Assembly: GCA_002449915.1 (NCBI GenBank)
Contig: DJXY01000120.1
Coordinates: forward strand, 1 to 8,646
Direction: 5' to 3'
From: Oribacterium sp. UBA6992
GTDB taxonomy: Bacteria > Bacillota > Clostridia > Lachnospirales > Lachnospiraceae
DNA: 8,646 nucleotides
Each line of letters begins with the position of its first letter. Position 1 is the first letter of the stretch. The notes under the pieces are model-generated. The model ran no database searches. It was not told the origin of the DNA and worked only from the letters and a program-made list of their open reading frames with translations. The position numbers were made by a program, and so were the translations under genes. Of the stretch, positions 1-7,386 are shown piece after piece.

Positions 1-1
1 T

Positions 2-211
2 ACTAAGAAGATTCCTTACTTTGATTTCGAGGTTCCTACAGAGCTTCCTGGAGTTAGCACAGAGATTCTTGATCCTAGAGATACTTACGCTGATGCAGCT
101 GAGTGGGATGAGAAGGCTAAGGATCTTGCAGCAAGATTCATCAAGAACTTCAAGAAGTATGAAGGCAATGAGGCTGGTAAGGCACTGGTTTCCGCAGGTC
201 CTGAGCTGTAA
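2..211 (+). CDS. pckA: Phosphoenolpyruvate carboxykinase (ATP), C-terminal 69 residues
   Basis: The gene runs in from the left edge in frame 2 and ends at TAA 209-211. Its product is the cytosolic enzyme that interconverts oxaloacetate + ATP with phosphoenolpyruvate + CO2 + ADP. In fermentative anaerobes it often runs in the carboxylating direction. The visible tail contains PTELPGV, the segment [10 protein letters not shown], and the ending [11 protein letters not shown]. These closely match the C-terminus of ATP-type PckA, for example the E. coli segments PTELPGV, ILDPRNTYA and the end AALVAAGPKL. The catalytic P-loop and metal-binding residues lie upstream of the window. Codon choice is strongly biased (Lys nearly all AAG, Pro nearly all CCT, Asp mostly GAT), unlike the following genes, which suggests high expression. 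An intrinsic terminator follows at 338-382. GTP-type PEPCK is unlikely, as its C-terminus is unrelated. Confidence 0.93.
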   Translation, partial: TKKIPYFDFEVPTELPGVSTEILDPRDTYADAAEWDEKAKDLAARFIKNFKKYEGNEAGKALVSAGPEL

Positions 212-300
212 TACGACTTGTACTGTACGATCGGATCGTAAGATCGTAAGTATAAGTAGCATCAGATCGTTTACTGATTTTTATTGGCGGTGCTCGGTTT

Positions 301-330
301 ATATTGGTCTATATTGATCTTTATTGATCT
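301..330. repeat. Three 10-bp tandem repeats in the pckA 3' region
   Basis: Three adjacent decamers, ATATTGGTCT, ATATTGATCT and TTATTGATCT, differ from one another at one or two positions. They lie between the pckA stop and its terminator. A smaller perfect tandem, GATCGTAA twice, sits at 234-249. No function is evident. Both would be transcribed in the pckA 3' untranslated region. Confidence 0.6.
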
Positions 331-337
331 ACTAAGG

Positions 338-382
338 GCAGGGGTTTACTGAACGACAGGTTTGGTAAGCCCCTGCTTTTTT
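338..382 (+). terminator. Intrinsic terminator downstream of pckA
   Basis: GCAGGGGTTTAC (338-349) pairs with GTAAGCCCCTGC (365-376) as a 12-bp stem with one G-T wobble and a 15-base loop. Six T residues (377-382) follow immediately. This is a textbook rho-independent terminator. It separates pckA from the symporter gene downstream. Confidence 0.9.
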
Positions 383-444
383 ATGCTGTAGATTAATATG
401 TCCATGTTGAATTTGTGAAATGCTTATATTGCCGCTCTTGTCTT

Positions 445-495
445 AATTCAGAGAGCTCCCGGAAAGCTGCAATTCAGAGGGGTCCCAGAAGCTGC
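445..495. repeat. Imperfect tandem repeat, 26 and 25 bp
   Basis: Two directly adjacent copies begin AATTCAGAG and end AGCTGC (445-470 and 471-495). They differ by a few substitutions and one deleted base in the middle. They lie in the 293-base non-coding stretch between the pckA terminator and the symporter gene. No reading frame or RNA family was recognised there. Confidence 0.6.
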
Positions 496-542
496 AATAT
501 GGATTGCAATGCCTTGCATGTAGAGTTGATTGCACTTATGTA

Positions 543-566
543 AATAATAGAGTTAATAATAGAGTA
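543..566. repeat. 12-bp tandem repeat upstream of the symporter promoter
   Basis: AATAATAGAGTT and AATAATAGAGTA are two contiguous 12-bp copies with one difference. They end 17 bases before the putative -35 box at 584. The AT-rich tract could act as an UP element or a regulator site, but it may also be simple slippage sequence. Confidence 0.5.
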
Positions 567-583
567 ATAACGTCTTTTTACAC

Positions 584-612
584 TTGACATATGTGCGCGT
601 GAGATATACAGT
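584..612 (+). promoter_or_regulatory. Putative sigma-A promoter of the first AGCS symporter
   Basis: A perfect -35 hexamer TTGACA (584-589) is followed after 17 bp by TACAGT (607-612), a 4/6 match to the -10 consensus. TATACA at 605-610 is an alternative with 15-bp spacing. The 5' leader would be about 55 bases, and no riboswitch motif was recognised in it. Confidence 0.5.
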
Positions 613-675
613 CTGTAGGACGCTATTTAACTTTATTACTTATATAAAAATTTGATATGGGGAGTACAAGGGAGT

Positions 676-2091
676 ATGTGGACGCAGATCAATGAGATGT
701 TAAAAACGATAGACCAGCTGGTCTGGGGTGTACCGCTGATGGTGCTGATCCTTGCGGGAGGTGTGCTGCTTTCTGTAAGGACCAGATTTCTGCAGATCAA
801 ACGGCTGCCGCTGGCACTGAAATGGATTGTCGCAGTTGAGGAATCCGAGGAGGGAGAGGTCAGCAGCTTTGCGGCTCTGATGACGGCATTGTCTGCTACC
901 ATTGGCACGGGAAATATTGTCGGTGTGGCAACTGCCGTTGCTGCGGGTGGTCCCGGTGCATTGTTCTGGATGATCGTTGCCGCGTTTTTTGGCATGGCTA
1001 CGAAGTATTCGGAAGCTCTGCTGGCGGTGAAATATCGTGACATTGACGCATCCGGTCATACACTTGGCGGACCGTTCTATTATATTGAGAAGGGTATGGG
1101 TGCTTCCTGGAAATGGCTTGCAAAGCTTTTTGCCTTTTTTGGCATGTGCGTGGGTCTCTTTGGAATCGGAACCTTCTCTCAGGTAAATGGCATTGTTTCC
1201 GCCGTCAATAATTTCTTTAATCCGTCCGGCGTAAAAAATATTTCACTTCCCGGCATCGGATCCTACAGCGGCGTAACCATTGTATCGTCACTGATCCTGG
1301 CAATTCTGGTTGCCCTTGTGGTCATCGGTGGTCTTAAGCGGATTTCCAAGGTGGCATCAGTTATTGTGCCGTTTATGGCGATCACCTATTTTATCTTTGC
1401 GGTTCTGCTGATTTTAATGAATCTTACCAAAATCCCGGATGCTTTTGTGGAAATCGTGGCAGGAGCATTCAATCCAAAAGCCATTACCGGAGGACTGGTC
1501 GGCAGCATGCTTGTGGCAATGCAGAAGGGTATTGCGCGTGGAATTTTTTCCAATGAGGCAGGACTCGGATCTGCACCGATCGCGGCAGCAGCAGCTAAGA
1601 CCAAGGAACCGGTACGGCAGGGGCTGGTATCTATGACAGGCACCTTTCTTGATACGATTGTAATCTGCAATCTGACAGGACTCTCGATCGTCCTGACCGG
1701 TGCCTGGAAGCAGCCTGGTCTCGAGGGAGTCGCGGTAACAACCTATGCGTTTCAGAACGGGCTTCCGTTTCCGGTGCTGTTTTCCCAGTTTGTACTGATG
1801 GTCTGCCTGATTTTCTTTGCATTCACAACAATACTCGGATGGGATTACTACTCAGAGAGATGTCTCGAATATCTCTCGCACGGAAACCTCAAGCCGGTTA
1901 AGGTGTTCCGCTGGCTCTATATCCTGGCGGTATTTATCGGACCGTATATGACGGTTTCCGCCGTATGGACGATCGCGGATATCTTTAATGGTCTGATGGC
2001 GATCCCAAATATGATTGCTCTTTTTTCCTTAAGTGGTGTGGTCGCGCGGGAAACCCGGGAGTTTTTTGCAGCAGGGAAGTATCTTTCTTAA
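676..2091 (+). CDS. Sodium:alanine/glycine symporter family protein (AGCS), copy 1
   Basis: Predicted inner-membrane amino-acid carrier of 471 residues, full length for the AGCS (AlsT/DagA) family. That family imports alanine or glycine with Na+ or H+. Family motifs are IGTGNIVGVATA (76-87), GGPGALFWM (91-99), GGPFYYIEKG (131-140), FSNEAGLGSAP (291-301) and FAFTTILGWDYY (381-392). These are spread among many hydrophobic helices (for example about 20-35, 92-110, 203-220, 228-250, 370-388). I chose the ATG at 676 because GGGGAG (659-664) lies upstream. An in-frame TTG at 652 would add eight residues but has no comparable ribosome site. A promoter-like sequence lies at 584-612, and a MATE gene follows after 88 bases. 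Substrate choice (alanine, glycine, possibly glutamine) cannot be read from sequence alone. The family assignment is firm. Confidence 0.93.
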   Translation: MWTQINEMLKTIDQLVWGVPLMVLILAGGVLLSVRTRFLQIKRLPLALKWIVAVEESEEGEVSSFAALMTALSATIGTGNIVGVATAVAAGGPGALFWMIVAAFFGMATKYSEALLAVKYRDIDASGHTLGGPFYYIEKGMGASWKWLAKLFAFFGMCVGLFGIGTFSQVNGIVSAVNNFFNPSGVKNISLPGIGSYSGVTIVSSLILAILVALVVIGGLKRISKVASVIVPFMAITYFIFAVLLILMNLTKIPDAFVEIVAGAFNPKAITGGLVGSMLVAMQKGIARGIFSNEAGLGSAPIAAAAAKTKEPVRQGLVSMTGTFLDTIVICNLTGLSIVLTGAWKQPGLEGVAVTTYAFQNGLPFPVLFSQFVLMVCLIFFAFTTILGWDYYSERCLEYLSHGNLKPVKVFRWLYILAVFIGPYMTVSAVWTIADIFNGLMAIPNMIALFSLSGVVARETREFFAAGKYLS

Positions 2092-2120
2092 TGTACGGAA
2101 AGTCATGGATATGCTATATT
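2092..2120 (+). promoter_or_regulatory. Weak candidate promoter before the MATE gene
   Basis: TATATT at 2115-2120 is preceded by TGC, an extended -10 form. The hexamer 17 bp upstream, TGTACG (2092-2097), matches the -35 consensus poorly. No terminator was seen between the symporter stop and the MATE gene, so read-through transcription is equally possible. Confidence 0.3.
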
Positions 2121-2179
2121 TAATTTGGCTATTTTATGTGAAGTAAAAATATAAAGCATAGGTCCGGAAAGGCGTATCC

Positions 2180-3571
2180 ATGGAGACAAACAGTAAGAGA
2201 GAACTTTTTGAAAAGATGCCTGTACCTAAGGCACTGGCAACGATGGCGATTCCAACGATCATCAGTCAGCTCATCAACCTGATTTACAACGTTGTGGATA
2301 CCTTTTTTATCGGACGCACCGGAAACTCCTATATGATGGCAGGAGTTACCGTATCCTTTACGTTGTTTATGCTGACGGTAGCCTTTGGCAATCTTTTTGG
2401 AATCGGCGGTGGCAGCCTCATGGCAAGGCTGATCGGGCAGCACCGGGACGAGGACGCACAGCATGTCAGTGCCTTTGCCGTGTATGGCTGTGTGCTCCTT
2501 TCTCTTGCCTATGGACTGTTTGTCTATGTATTTCAGACACCGCTTTTGACATTGCTTGGAGCATCTCTATACACCATGGAGTACGCAAAGCAGTATGTGC
2601 TGCTCGTTGTGGTACTGGGAAGTCTTCCAACGATTCTCTCTGCGGTGCTTGCGCATTTACTCAGAAACGTAGGATATTCGCGGCAGGCAAGTAAAGGACT
2701 GTCCGGTGGAGGACTCCTTAACATTATCCTTGATCCGCTGTTTATGTTTGTACTTCTGCCGCATGGCATGGAGGTCTTTGGCGCGGCGCTCGCAACCCTT
2801 CTGTCCAACGTGATCGCCTGCATCTATCTTATCATTGTATTTCTGCGGTTATCCGGCAAGGCGCCGGTTTCCCTCCGGTTGTCGGAGCTTCATAAGGTCA
2901 GCGGCAGTCAGATCCGCGGACTGTTTTCTGTCGGGATTCCCTCAGCAATCCTGACGGGCCTTTTTGATGTTGCAAATATCTTTCTCAATGCCCAGATGGC
3001 GGTACACGGGGACCTGCAGCTTGCGGCCATCGGCATCGTCATGAAGATCGAGCGTCTGCCCAATGCCATCAATATCGGCATCTGCCAGGGCATGCTTCCG
3101 ATCGTTGCTTACAATTTTTCTTCGGGAAATCATACTCGCATGAATGCGGTGATCCGCTGTGCTCGGAAATATGGTTTACTGATCTGCTTTATCAGCGTGG
3201 CGCTTTTTGAAATTTTTGGTGGCGGTGTCACGCATATTTTCCTGGATACCTCGGGTGACAGCGCGGCGGATGCATTGGCGACACTTGCATTTGCGACCAC
3301 CTTTTTGAGGATCCGCTGCCTGGCATCACCGGTGCAGTTTCTGAATTTCAGCAGCTCATACTGCATGCAGGGAATCGGAGATGGCAGAGATACCATGCTG
3401 CATGCCGTTGTCCGGGAGATTGTATTTTACATCCCGTTTATGTTTATCCTGGACCGCATCTTTGGCGAATACGGTCTTGCCGGTGCACTCCCGGTGGGCG
3501 AGGCCTGTGGTGCCGCCTTTGCGCTTTTCCTTTTGACAAGGTACATCCGGAAGCATGCGGCAGTGCAGTAA
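2180..3571 (+). CDS. MATE family efflux transporter (MepA-like)
   Basis: Predicted 463-residue inner-membrane cation-coupled exporter of the multidrug and toxic compound extrusion family. The length fits the usual 12-helix MATE fold. Family features are the first-helix segment VDTFFIGR (39-46), the following glycine-rich GIGGGSLMARLIGQ stretch, an internal second half beginning around FSVGIPSAILTGLFDVANIFLNA, and MQGIGDGRDT in the C-terminal half, equivalent to the usual QALGKGR-type loop. The ATG at 2180 is supported by GGAAAGG (2166-2172), seven bases upstream. Such pumps export cationic drugs, dyes or metabolites, and the native substrate here is unknown. It lies 88 bases after the AGCS gene and 124 bases before the GH13 gene, so operon membership is uncertain. 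No local transcriptional regulator, often found with mepA, was seen. Confidence 0.92.
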   Translation: METNSKRELFEKMPVPKALATMAIPTIISQLINLIYNVVDTFFIGRTGNSYMMAGVTVSFTLFMLTVAFGNLFGIGGGSLMARLIGQHRDEDAQHVSAFAVYGCVLLSLAYGLFVYVFQTPLLTLLGASLYTMEYAKQYVLLVVVLGSLPTILSAVLAHLLRNVGYSRQASKGLSGGGLLNIILDPLFMFVLLPHGMEVFGAALATLLSNVIACIYLIIVFLRLSGKAPVSLRLSELHKVSGSQIRGLFSVGIPSAILTGLFDVANIFLNAQMAVHGDLQLAAIGIVMKIERLPNAINIGICQGMLPIVAYNFSSGNHTRMNAVIRCARKYGLLICFISVALFEIFGGGVTHIFLDTSGDSAADALATLAFATTFLRIRCLASPVQFLNFSSSYCMQGIGDGRDTMLHAVVREIVFYIPFMFILDRIFGEYGLAGALPVGEACGAAFALFLLTRYIRKHAAVQ

Positions 3572-3606
3572 AAAAATCATAGAGTATTCCGCGGTAGAAA
3601 CAGATC

Positions 3607-3615
3607 TGGTAGAAT
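3607..3615 (+). promoter_or_regulatory. Candidate extended -10 promoter before the GH13 gene
   Basis: TGGTAGAAT combines the extended TGn element (3607-3609) with TAGAAT (3610-3615, 5/6 match to the -10 consensus). No good -35 hexamer is seen 16-18 bp upstream. If active, it would start the GH13-AGCS-SDR transcript about 75 bases before the first ATG. Confidence 0.33.
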
Positions 3616-3695
3616 GTTCAGGAAATAATCGGACCAATGATTTTTAAGGATGGTACCACTTGGTTGTGAAGAAGGAATGAAAGAAGGAGAACCTT

Positions 3696-5000
3696 ATGGC
3701 GAAGGATACAGAGCTTAAGCTGCAGAAGGCAATGATTTATAGCATTTTTGTGAGAAATTACTCCGAGGAGGGTACATTTCGCGCGGTGGAGCAGGATCTT
3801 GCAAGAATCAAGGCGCTGGGCACGGATTATATCTGGCTGCTTCCGATTCATCCGATCGGAGTAAAAGGCAGGAAGGGTACGGTAGGAAGTCCCTATGCCA
3901 ATCAGGATTACCGTGCTATAAATCCGGATCTTGGCAGTGTGGAGGACTTTGAGCATCTTGTCAATACGATTCATGAAGCAGGTATGAAGGTGATGATGGA
4001 TGTGGTTTACAATCATACCTCGCCGGATTCTGTGCTTGTTGAGGAACATCCGGAATTTTTCTATCGTAAGCCGGATGGCAGCATGGGAAACAAGCTTGGG
4101 GACTGGACAGATGTCGTGGATCTAGATTATAGCAATGTGAAGCTCTGGTTCTATCAGATTGAAACGCTTAAGATGTGGGCGCGGTTTGTCGATGGGTTTC
4201 GCTGCGATGTTGCTCCGATGGTGCCGATTGAGTTCTGGCAGGCGGCAAGAGAAGCAGTACGGAAGGTCAATCCGGATTGTATCTGGCTTGCGGAGTCTAA
4301 TGAAAGCCGATTTATATCTTTCTGTCATCGGCATGGCATCGCCAATTTTTCGGACATTGAGGGGTATCAGGCATTTGACATGGAATATGCGTATGATACG
4401 CGGGATGCATTCGCAGGATACCTCCGTGGAGACCGGTCTCTCAGGGCATGGCTGGATGTGATGAATGAGCAGGCGGCTGCGCTGGACCCGCATAATGTGA
4501 AGCTGCAGTTTCTGGAAAATCATGATCAGCCGAGGATTGCAAGCTTTATAAAGGAGGATAGAAGCCTCAGAAATTTTACGGCATTTCTCTATTTCAGTAA
4601 GGGCGCGGTGCTGCTTTATAACGGGCAGGAATATGAAACAGCGCATCTTCCGGAGCTTTTTGAGAAGGATCCGATTCCGCGTAGCGCCGAAGCGGGGCGG
4701 GATCTCAGCGGACTGATTGCGCGTCTTGCGAGGATCCGCCGGGAGATTTTGTCTGAGACAGAGTTCTGGCATGCGGAAGTGGAGGACGAAATTTGTACTG
4801 CGGTCTGTTATCGCAGCAGCAAGGAGCATCTTACAGTGGGAGTATTTGATTTGCATGTTTCGGTGCCGGAAGCTTCATTTACCGTTTCCGTAGATGTACC
4901 GGATGGGACATATCAGGATGAAATTTCCGGGAAGGAGCTTTCTGTGAGCGCAGGACGGATGCGGTTTGATGGGCAGCCGGTGATTTTCCGCGTGAGATAA
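3696..5000 (+). CDS. Cytosolic alpha-amylase family glycoside hydrolase (GH13)
   Basis: 434-residue enzyme predicted to hydrolyse or rearrange alpha-glucosidic bonds of oligosaccharides inside the cell; no signal peptide is present. All four classical GH13 regions are visible: region I DVVYNH (102-107), region II GFRCD with nucleophile D171, region III with acid/base E200 in WLAESNES, and region IV ENHDQPR with stabilising D277. A region V-like DLDYSN lies at 142-147. The barrel loop holding domain B is short (about 35 residues). The last 90 or so residues look like the beta-sandwich domain C. No starch-binding module is present. AAGGAG (3684-3689), six bases before ATG 3696, fixes the start. 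The second symporter begins 33 bases after its stop, so the two probably share a transcript. The subfamily (maltogenic amylase, oligo-glucosidase or other) cannot be decided here. Confidence 0.9.
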   Translation: MAKDTELKLQKAMIYSIFVRNYSEEGTFRAVEQDLARIKALGTDYIWLLPIHPIGVKGRKGTVGSPYANQDYRAINPDLGSVEDFEHLVNTIHEAGMKVMMDVVYNHTSPDSVLVEEHPEFFYRKPDGSMGNKLGDWTDVVDLDYSNVKLWFYQIETLKMWARFVDGFRCDVAPMVPIEFWQAAREAVRKVNPDCIWLAESNESRFISFCHRHGIANFSDIEGYQAFDMEYAYDTRDAFAGYLRGDRSLRAWLDVMNEQAAALDPHNVKLQFLENHDQPRIASFIKEDRSLRNFTAFLYFSKGAVLLYNGQEYETAHLPELFEKDPIPRSAEAGRDLSGLIARLARIRREILSETEFWHAEVEDEICTAVCYRSSKEHLTVGVFDLHVSVPEASFTVSVDVPDGTYQDEISGKELSVSAGRMRFDGQPVIFRVR

Positions 5001-5032
5001 TTTGAAGTGATAGATAGGAATTGGGGAGGTCA

Positions 5033-6439
5033 ATGGTGATAAACCTGCTTAATGCAATAGATGATGTGATGTACCATCCGGTGCTGATCATCGTGATGTC
5101 GGTATTTGGATTGTACTTTACATTTCGAATGCGGGGTGTGCAGATTCGGCTTCTGCCGGAGGCGATCCGATGTGTGATGGAGCCTACGGAGGGTGAGAAT
5201 GTCTCCTCTTTCCAGGCGCTGATGGTTTCGACTGCCTCTCGTGTCGGAACCGGTAACATCATCGGAGTATCTACCGCCATCTGCCTGGGCGGTCCCGGCG
5301 CCTGCTTCTGGATGTGGCTCATGTGCATTATCGGCGGAGCGAGTGCATTCACAGAGAGTACACTGGCGCAGATCTACAAGCGGAGAGGGAAGGACGGGAA
5401 CTTTTTTGGAGGTCCGGCGTACTATATCGAGCAGGCACTTCATGCACCGCAGGTGGCAATTTTATTTTGTATCTTTCTGATTGCAACCTATGCGTTTGGG
5501 TTTAATTTACTCTGCTCCTATAACCTGCAGTCCACCTTTGCAGCATATCCTTTTTATCATAAGGAAAGTACACCAATTATCATAGGAGTTATCCTTGCGG
5601 TGATTGTAGGATACTGCCTGATGGGCGGCGGCAAACGGATCATCAGCCTGACATCCACCATTGTGCCTTTTATGGGTGTATCGTATGTGCTTGTCGCTCT
5701 GATTATTATATTTCTGCATTTCCGGAATATACCGGAGATGTTTGTCGAGATCTTTACCAATGCATTTGATTTCAAGGCGATTTTTGGCGGGGTGTCCGGT
5801 TCTTGCATGATTTACGGCATCAAGCGCGGACTGTATTCCAATGAAGCCGGCGTGGGATCGGCTCCCAATGCAGCTGCGGCGGCACATGTTTCGCATCCGG
5901 TGAAGCAGGGACTTGTGCAGACCTTGTCTGTTTACATTGATACCTTGCTGCTTTGCACGGCTACGGCGCTGATGTGTCTTGTAAGTGGAACGCCGATCAG
6001 TGCGGAGGTTTCCGGGGCACCGTATGTGCAGAATGCGATCTCCACCGTTTTTGGCGAGATAGGACCAATTTTTATTACGATCGCAATGATCCTTTTTGCA
6101 TTCACGACATTGATCGGAAATCTCTATTATGTAGATAACGCGCTGGCGTTTCTTAACGGTAAAAAGATGCCGGGGAAAAGGTTCATGCAGATCTTTCATA
6201 TCCTATGTATGCTGGTGGTATTTCTGGGAGCGATCGCGCCGATGGATGCCTGCTGGGTACTTGCGGATATTACCATGGGGCTTATGACATTTATCAATCT
6301 GCCCTGCTGCTTCCTGATGTCCGGCACGGTATCCAAAGCACTAAAGGATTATGAATGTAAAAAACGTGAGGGACGCAATCCGGTCTTTAAAGCGCGGGAG
6401 ATCGGTATCGAAGACAGTCAGCTGGACTGCTGGAAGTAG
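5033..6439 (+). CDS. Sodium:alanine/glycine symporter family protein (AGCS), copy 2
   Basis: Second AGCS-type membrane carrier, 468 residues, clearly paralogous to but divergent from the one at 676-2091. Matching motifs are VGTGNIIGVSTA (71-82), GGPGACFWMW (86-95), GGPAYYIEQAL (126-136), YSNEAGVGSAPNAAAAA (268-284) and FAFTTLIGNLYY (355-366). A charged cytoplasmic-looking tail of about 30 residues (439-468) is absent from copy 1. The ribosome site GGGGAGG (5023-5029) is only three bases from ATG 5033 but six from the next codon, GTG 5036, so GTG may be the true start. TTG at 5021 overlaps the ribosome site and is unlikely. It lies 32 bases after the GH13 gene and 60 before the SDR gene, which suggests co-transcription. 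The substrate is probably a small neutral amino acid. The different membrane segments suggest a different specificity from copy 1. Confidence 0.92.
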   Translation: MVINLLNAIDDVMYHPVLIIVMSVFGLYFTFRMRGVQIRLLPEAIRCVMEPTEGENVSSFQALMVSTASRVGTGNIIGVSTAICLGGPGACFWMWLMCIIGGASAFTESTLAQIYKRRGKDGNFFGGPAYYIEQALHAPQVAILFCIFLIATYAFGFNLLCSYNLQSTFAAYPFYHKESTPIIIGVILAVIVGYCLMGGGKRIISLTSTIVPFMGVSYVLVALIIIFLHFRNIPEMFVEIFTNAFDFKAIFGGVSGSCMIYGIKRGLYSNEAGVGSAPNAAAAAHVSHPVKQGLVQTLSVYIDTLLLCTATALMCLVSGTPISAEVSGAPYVQNAISTVFGEIGPIFITIAMILFAFTTLIGNLYYVDNALAFLNGKKMPGKRFMQIFHILCMLVVFLGAIAPMDACWVLADITMGLMTFINLPCCFLMSGTVSKALKDYECKKREGRNPVFKAREIGIEDSQLDCWK

Positions 6440-6499
6440 AACTGGCAATCAGGATGCAAAGACGGAGAAGATAGGAGTGGAAGGGACGTACATAGGGCA

Positions 6500-7231
6500 A
6501 TGAAAAAATACGCGATTGTAACCGGGGCGTCCTCCGGGATCGGAAGAGCAGTTTCTTTTGAGCTTCTCGCAATGGGATATGATGTTTTTGGTTTTGGACG
6601 AGACTTTGCTGCCTGGAAGCTTGAGGGCATTAGAGATAACCCGGAGCAGTCGGGATTTCATCCGGTCGTGTGTGATTTACTTGACACGAAGCAGTTGATG
6701 CTGTGCCTTGACCAGATTTTAAAGACACCGGATGGAGAGCTTACTGTGCTTGTCAATAATGCGGGCGCGGCGTACTACGGGCTGCACGAGGAGATGAATC
6801 CGGAGAAGATTATGGAGATGGTGCGGGTTAATCTGGAAGTACCTATGATTCTAACGCAGAAGCTTCTCCGGATTCTTAAAAAAAATCATGGCGCGGTGAT
6901 CAATATTTCTTCAGTGACTGCAATTTCCTCCAGTCCGCACGGAGCTTGCTATGGTGCAACCAAAGCAGGCCTTCTCAGTTTCAGCAGGAGCCTCTTTGAT
7001 GAAGTAAGGAAGTATGGGGTCCGGGTTACAACAGTGCTTCCGGATATGACGGATACGGCACTTTACCGGAATGCGGATTTTGAAGCGGATCCTCAGTGGG
7101 ATGCGCATCTAAATCCGGAGGATGTGGCGGACGCAGTCCGATATGCGCTCTCTGTCCGGGAGGGAAGCTGCGTACCGGAGATTATGATCCGACCGCAGCT
7201 GCACCGAATCCATAAAAAACCCAGAACCTGA
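6500..7231 (+). CDS. Short-chain dehydrogenase/reductase, NAD(P)-dependent
   Basis: 243-residue classical SDR, a soluble single-domain Rossmann oxidoreductase. The cofactor-binding TGASSGIG is at 8-15, the adenine-ring-stabilising D59 follows beta-4, and NNAG is at 86-89. The catalytic tetrad is N111, S138, Y151 and K155 in YGATK. Basic residues at R16 and R34 (GFGRD after the second strand) suggest NADP(H) preference, by analogy with classical cP-type SDRs. The C-terminal segment IMIRPQLHR resembles the YdfG/YqjQ-like group, whose members reduce small hydroxy or keto acids, but the substrate here is unknown. ATG 6500 is the first start codon in frame. Its ribosome site is poor: AGGG ends two bases before ATG, while AAGGGA and AGGAG lie 13 or more bases away. 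It may therefore depend on coupling to the upstream symporter gene. Confidence 0.93.
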   Translation: MKKYAIVTGASSGIGRAVSFELLAMGYDVFGFGRDFAAWKLEGIRDNPEQSGFHPVVCDLLDTKQLMLCLDQILKTPDGELTVLVNNAGAAYYGLHEEMNPEKIMEMVRVNLEVPMILTQKLLRILKKNHGAVINISSVTAISSSPHGACYGATKAGLLSFSRSLFDEVRKYGVRVTTVLPDMTDTALYRNADFEADPQWDAHLNPEDVADAVRYALSVREGSCVPEIMIRPQLHRIHKKPRT

Positions 7232-7276
7232 TGGATGCAGCATGTACTGCCACAGATTCCGGGCTTCAGTTTTTTT
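7220..7276. terminator. Hairpin between convergent genes, probable bidirectional terminator
   Basis: CCCAGAACCTG (7220-7230) pairs with CAGATTCCGGG (7253-7263) with two mismatches, enclosing a smaller GCAG/CTGC hairpin. Read on the minus strand, the stem is followed directly by six T (complement of 7214-7219), so it would stop transcripts of the NifX-SlyD fusion gene. On the plus strand a T-run at 7270-7276 starts six bases beyond the stem, which is less ideal. The left arm overlaps the last codons of the SDR gene. Confidence 0.55.
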
Positions 7277-7333
7277 AAAAAATCAGATTCTGACTTTTAT
7301 ATACAGAGTTAAAAGATATTTTGACAAGTAGAT

Positions 7334-7363
7334 ATGTAACCAAGCAGACACTTCTGTTTACAT
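7334..7363. other. Interrupted inverted repeat downstream of the fusion gene
   Basis: ATGTAA (7334-7339) pairs with TTACAT (7358-7363). Inside it, CAGA (7345-7348) pairs with TCTG (7353-7356) around a four-base loop. No T-run follows on either strand, so it is not an obvious terminator. It lies in the 155-base gap between the convergent genes, about 25 bases past the fusion gene stop. Confidence 0.35.
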
Positions 7364-7386
7364 GGCTTGCTGCAATACCTGTGCCT

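Noticed and set aside
21..317. 98-codon plus-strand frame overlapping the end of pckA
   Set aside because: It overlaps the real pckA frame, has no ribosome site, and runs into the tandem repeats. The pckA frame explains the sequence.
613..675. Possible glycine riboswitch in the AGCS leader
   Set aside because: Glycine riboswitches often precede AGCS genes, so I looked for the conserved purine-rich core and paired aptamers. The leader is short and AT-rich with none of these elements.
3645..3665. T-box-like TGGTACCAC before the GH13 gene
   Set aside because: The nine bases resemble the T-box antiterminator word. However, only 124 bases separate the genes, no stem I or competing terminator with a T-run is present, and GH13 is not a usual T-box target.
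4122..4856. 244-codon minus-strand frame opposite the GH13 gene
   Set aside because: The translation is Arg/Ile/Leu-rich without any recognisable motif, and it lies wholly inside a gene with intact catalytic motifs on the plus strand. It is a reading-frame shadow.
5507..6199. 230-codon minus-strand frame opposite the second AGCS gene
   Set aside because: It has low-complexity basic composition, no family motif and no supporting start signals. It is a shadow of the symporter coding strand.
7321..7326. Perfect TTGACA in the convergent gap
   Set aside because: No acceptable -10 hexamer lies 16-18 bp downstream, and no plus-strand gene follows before the minus-strand fusion gene.
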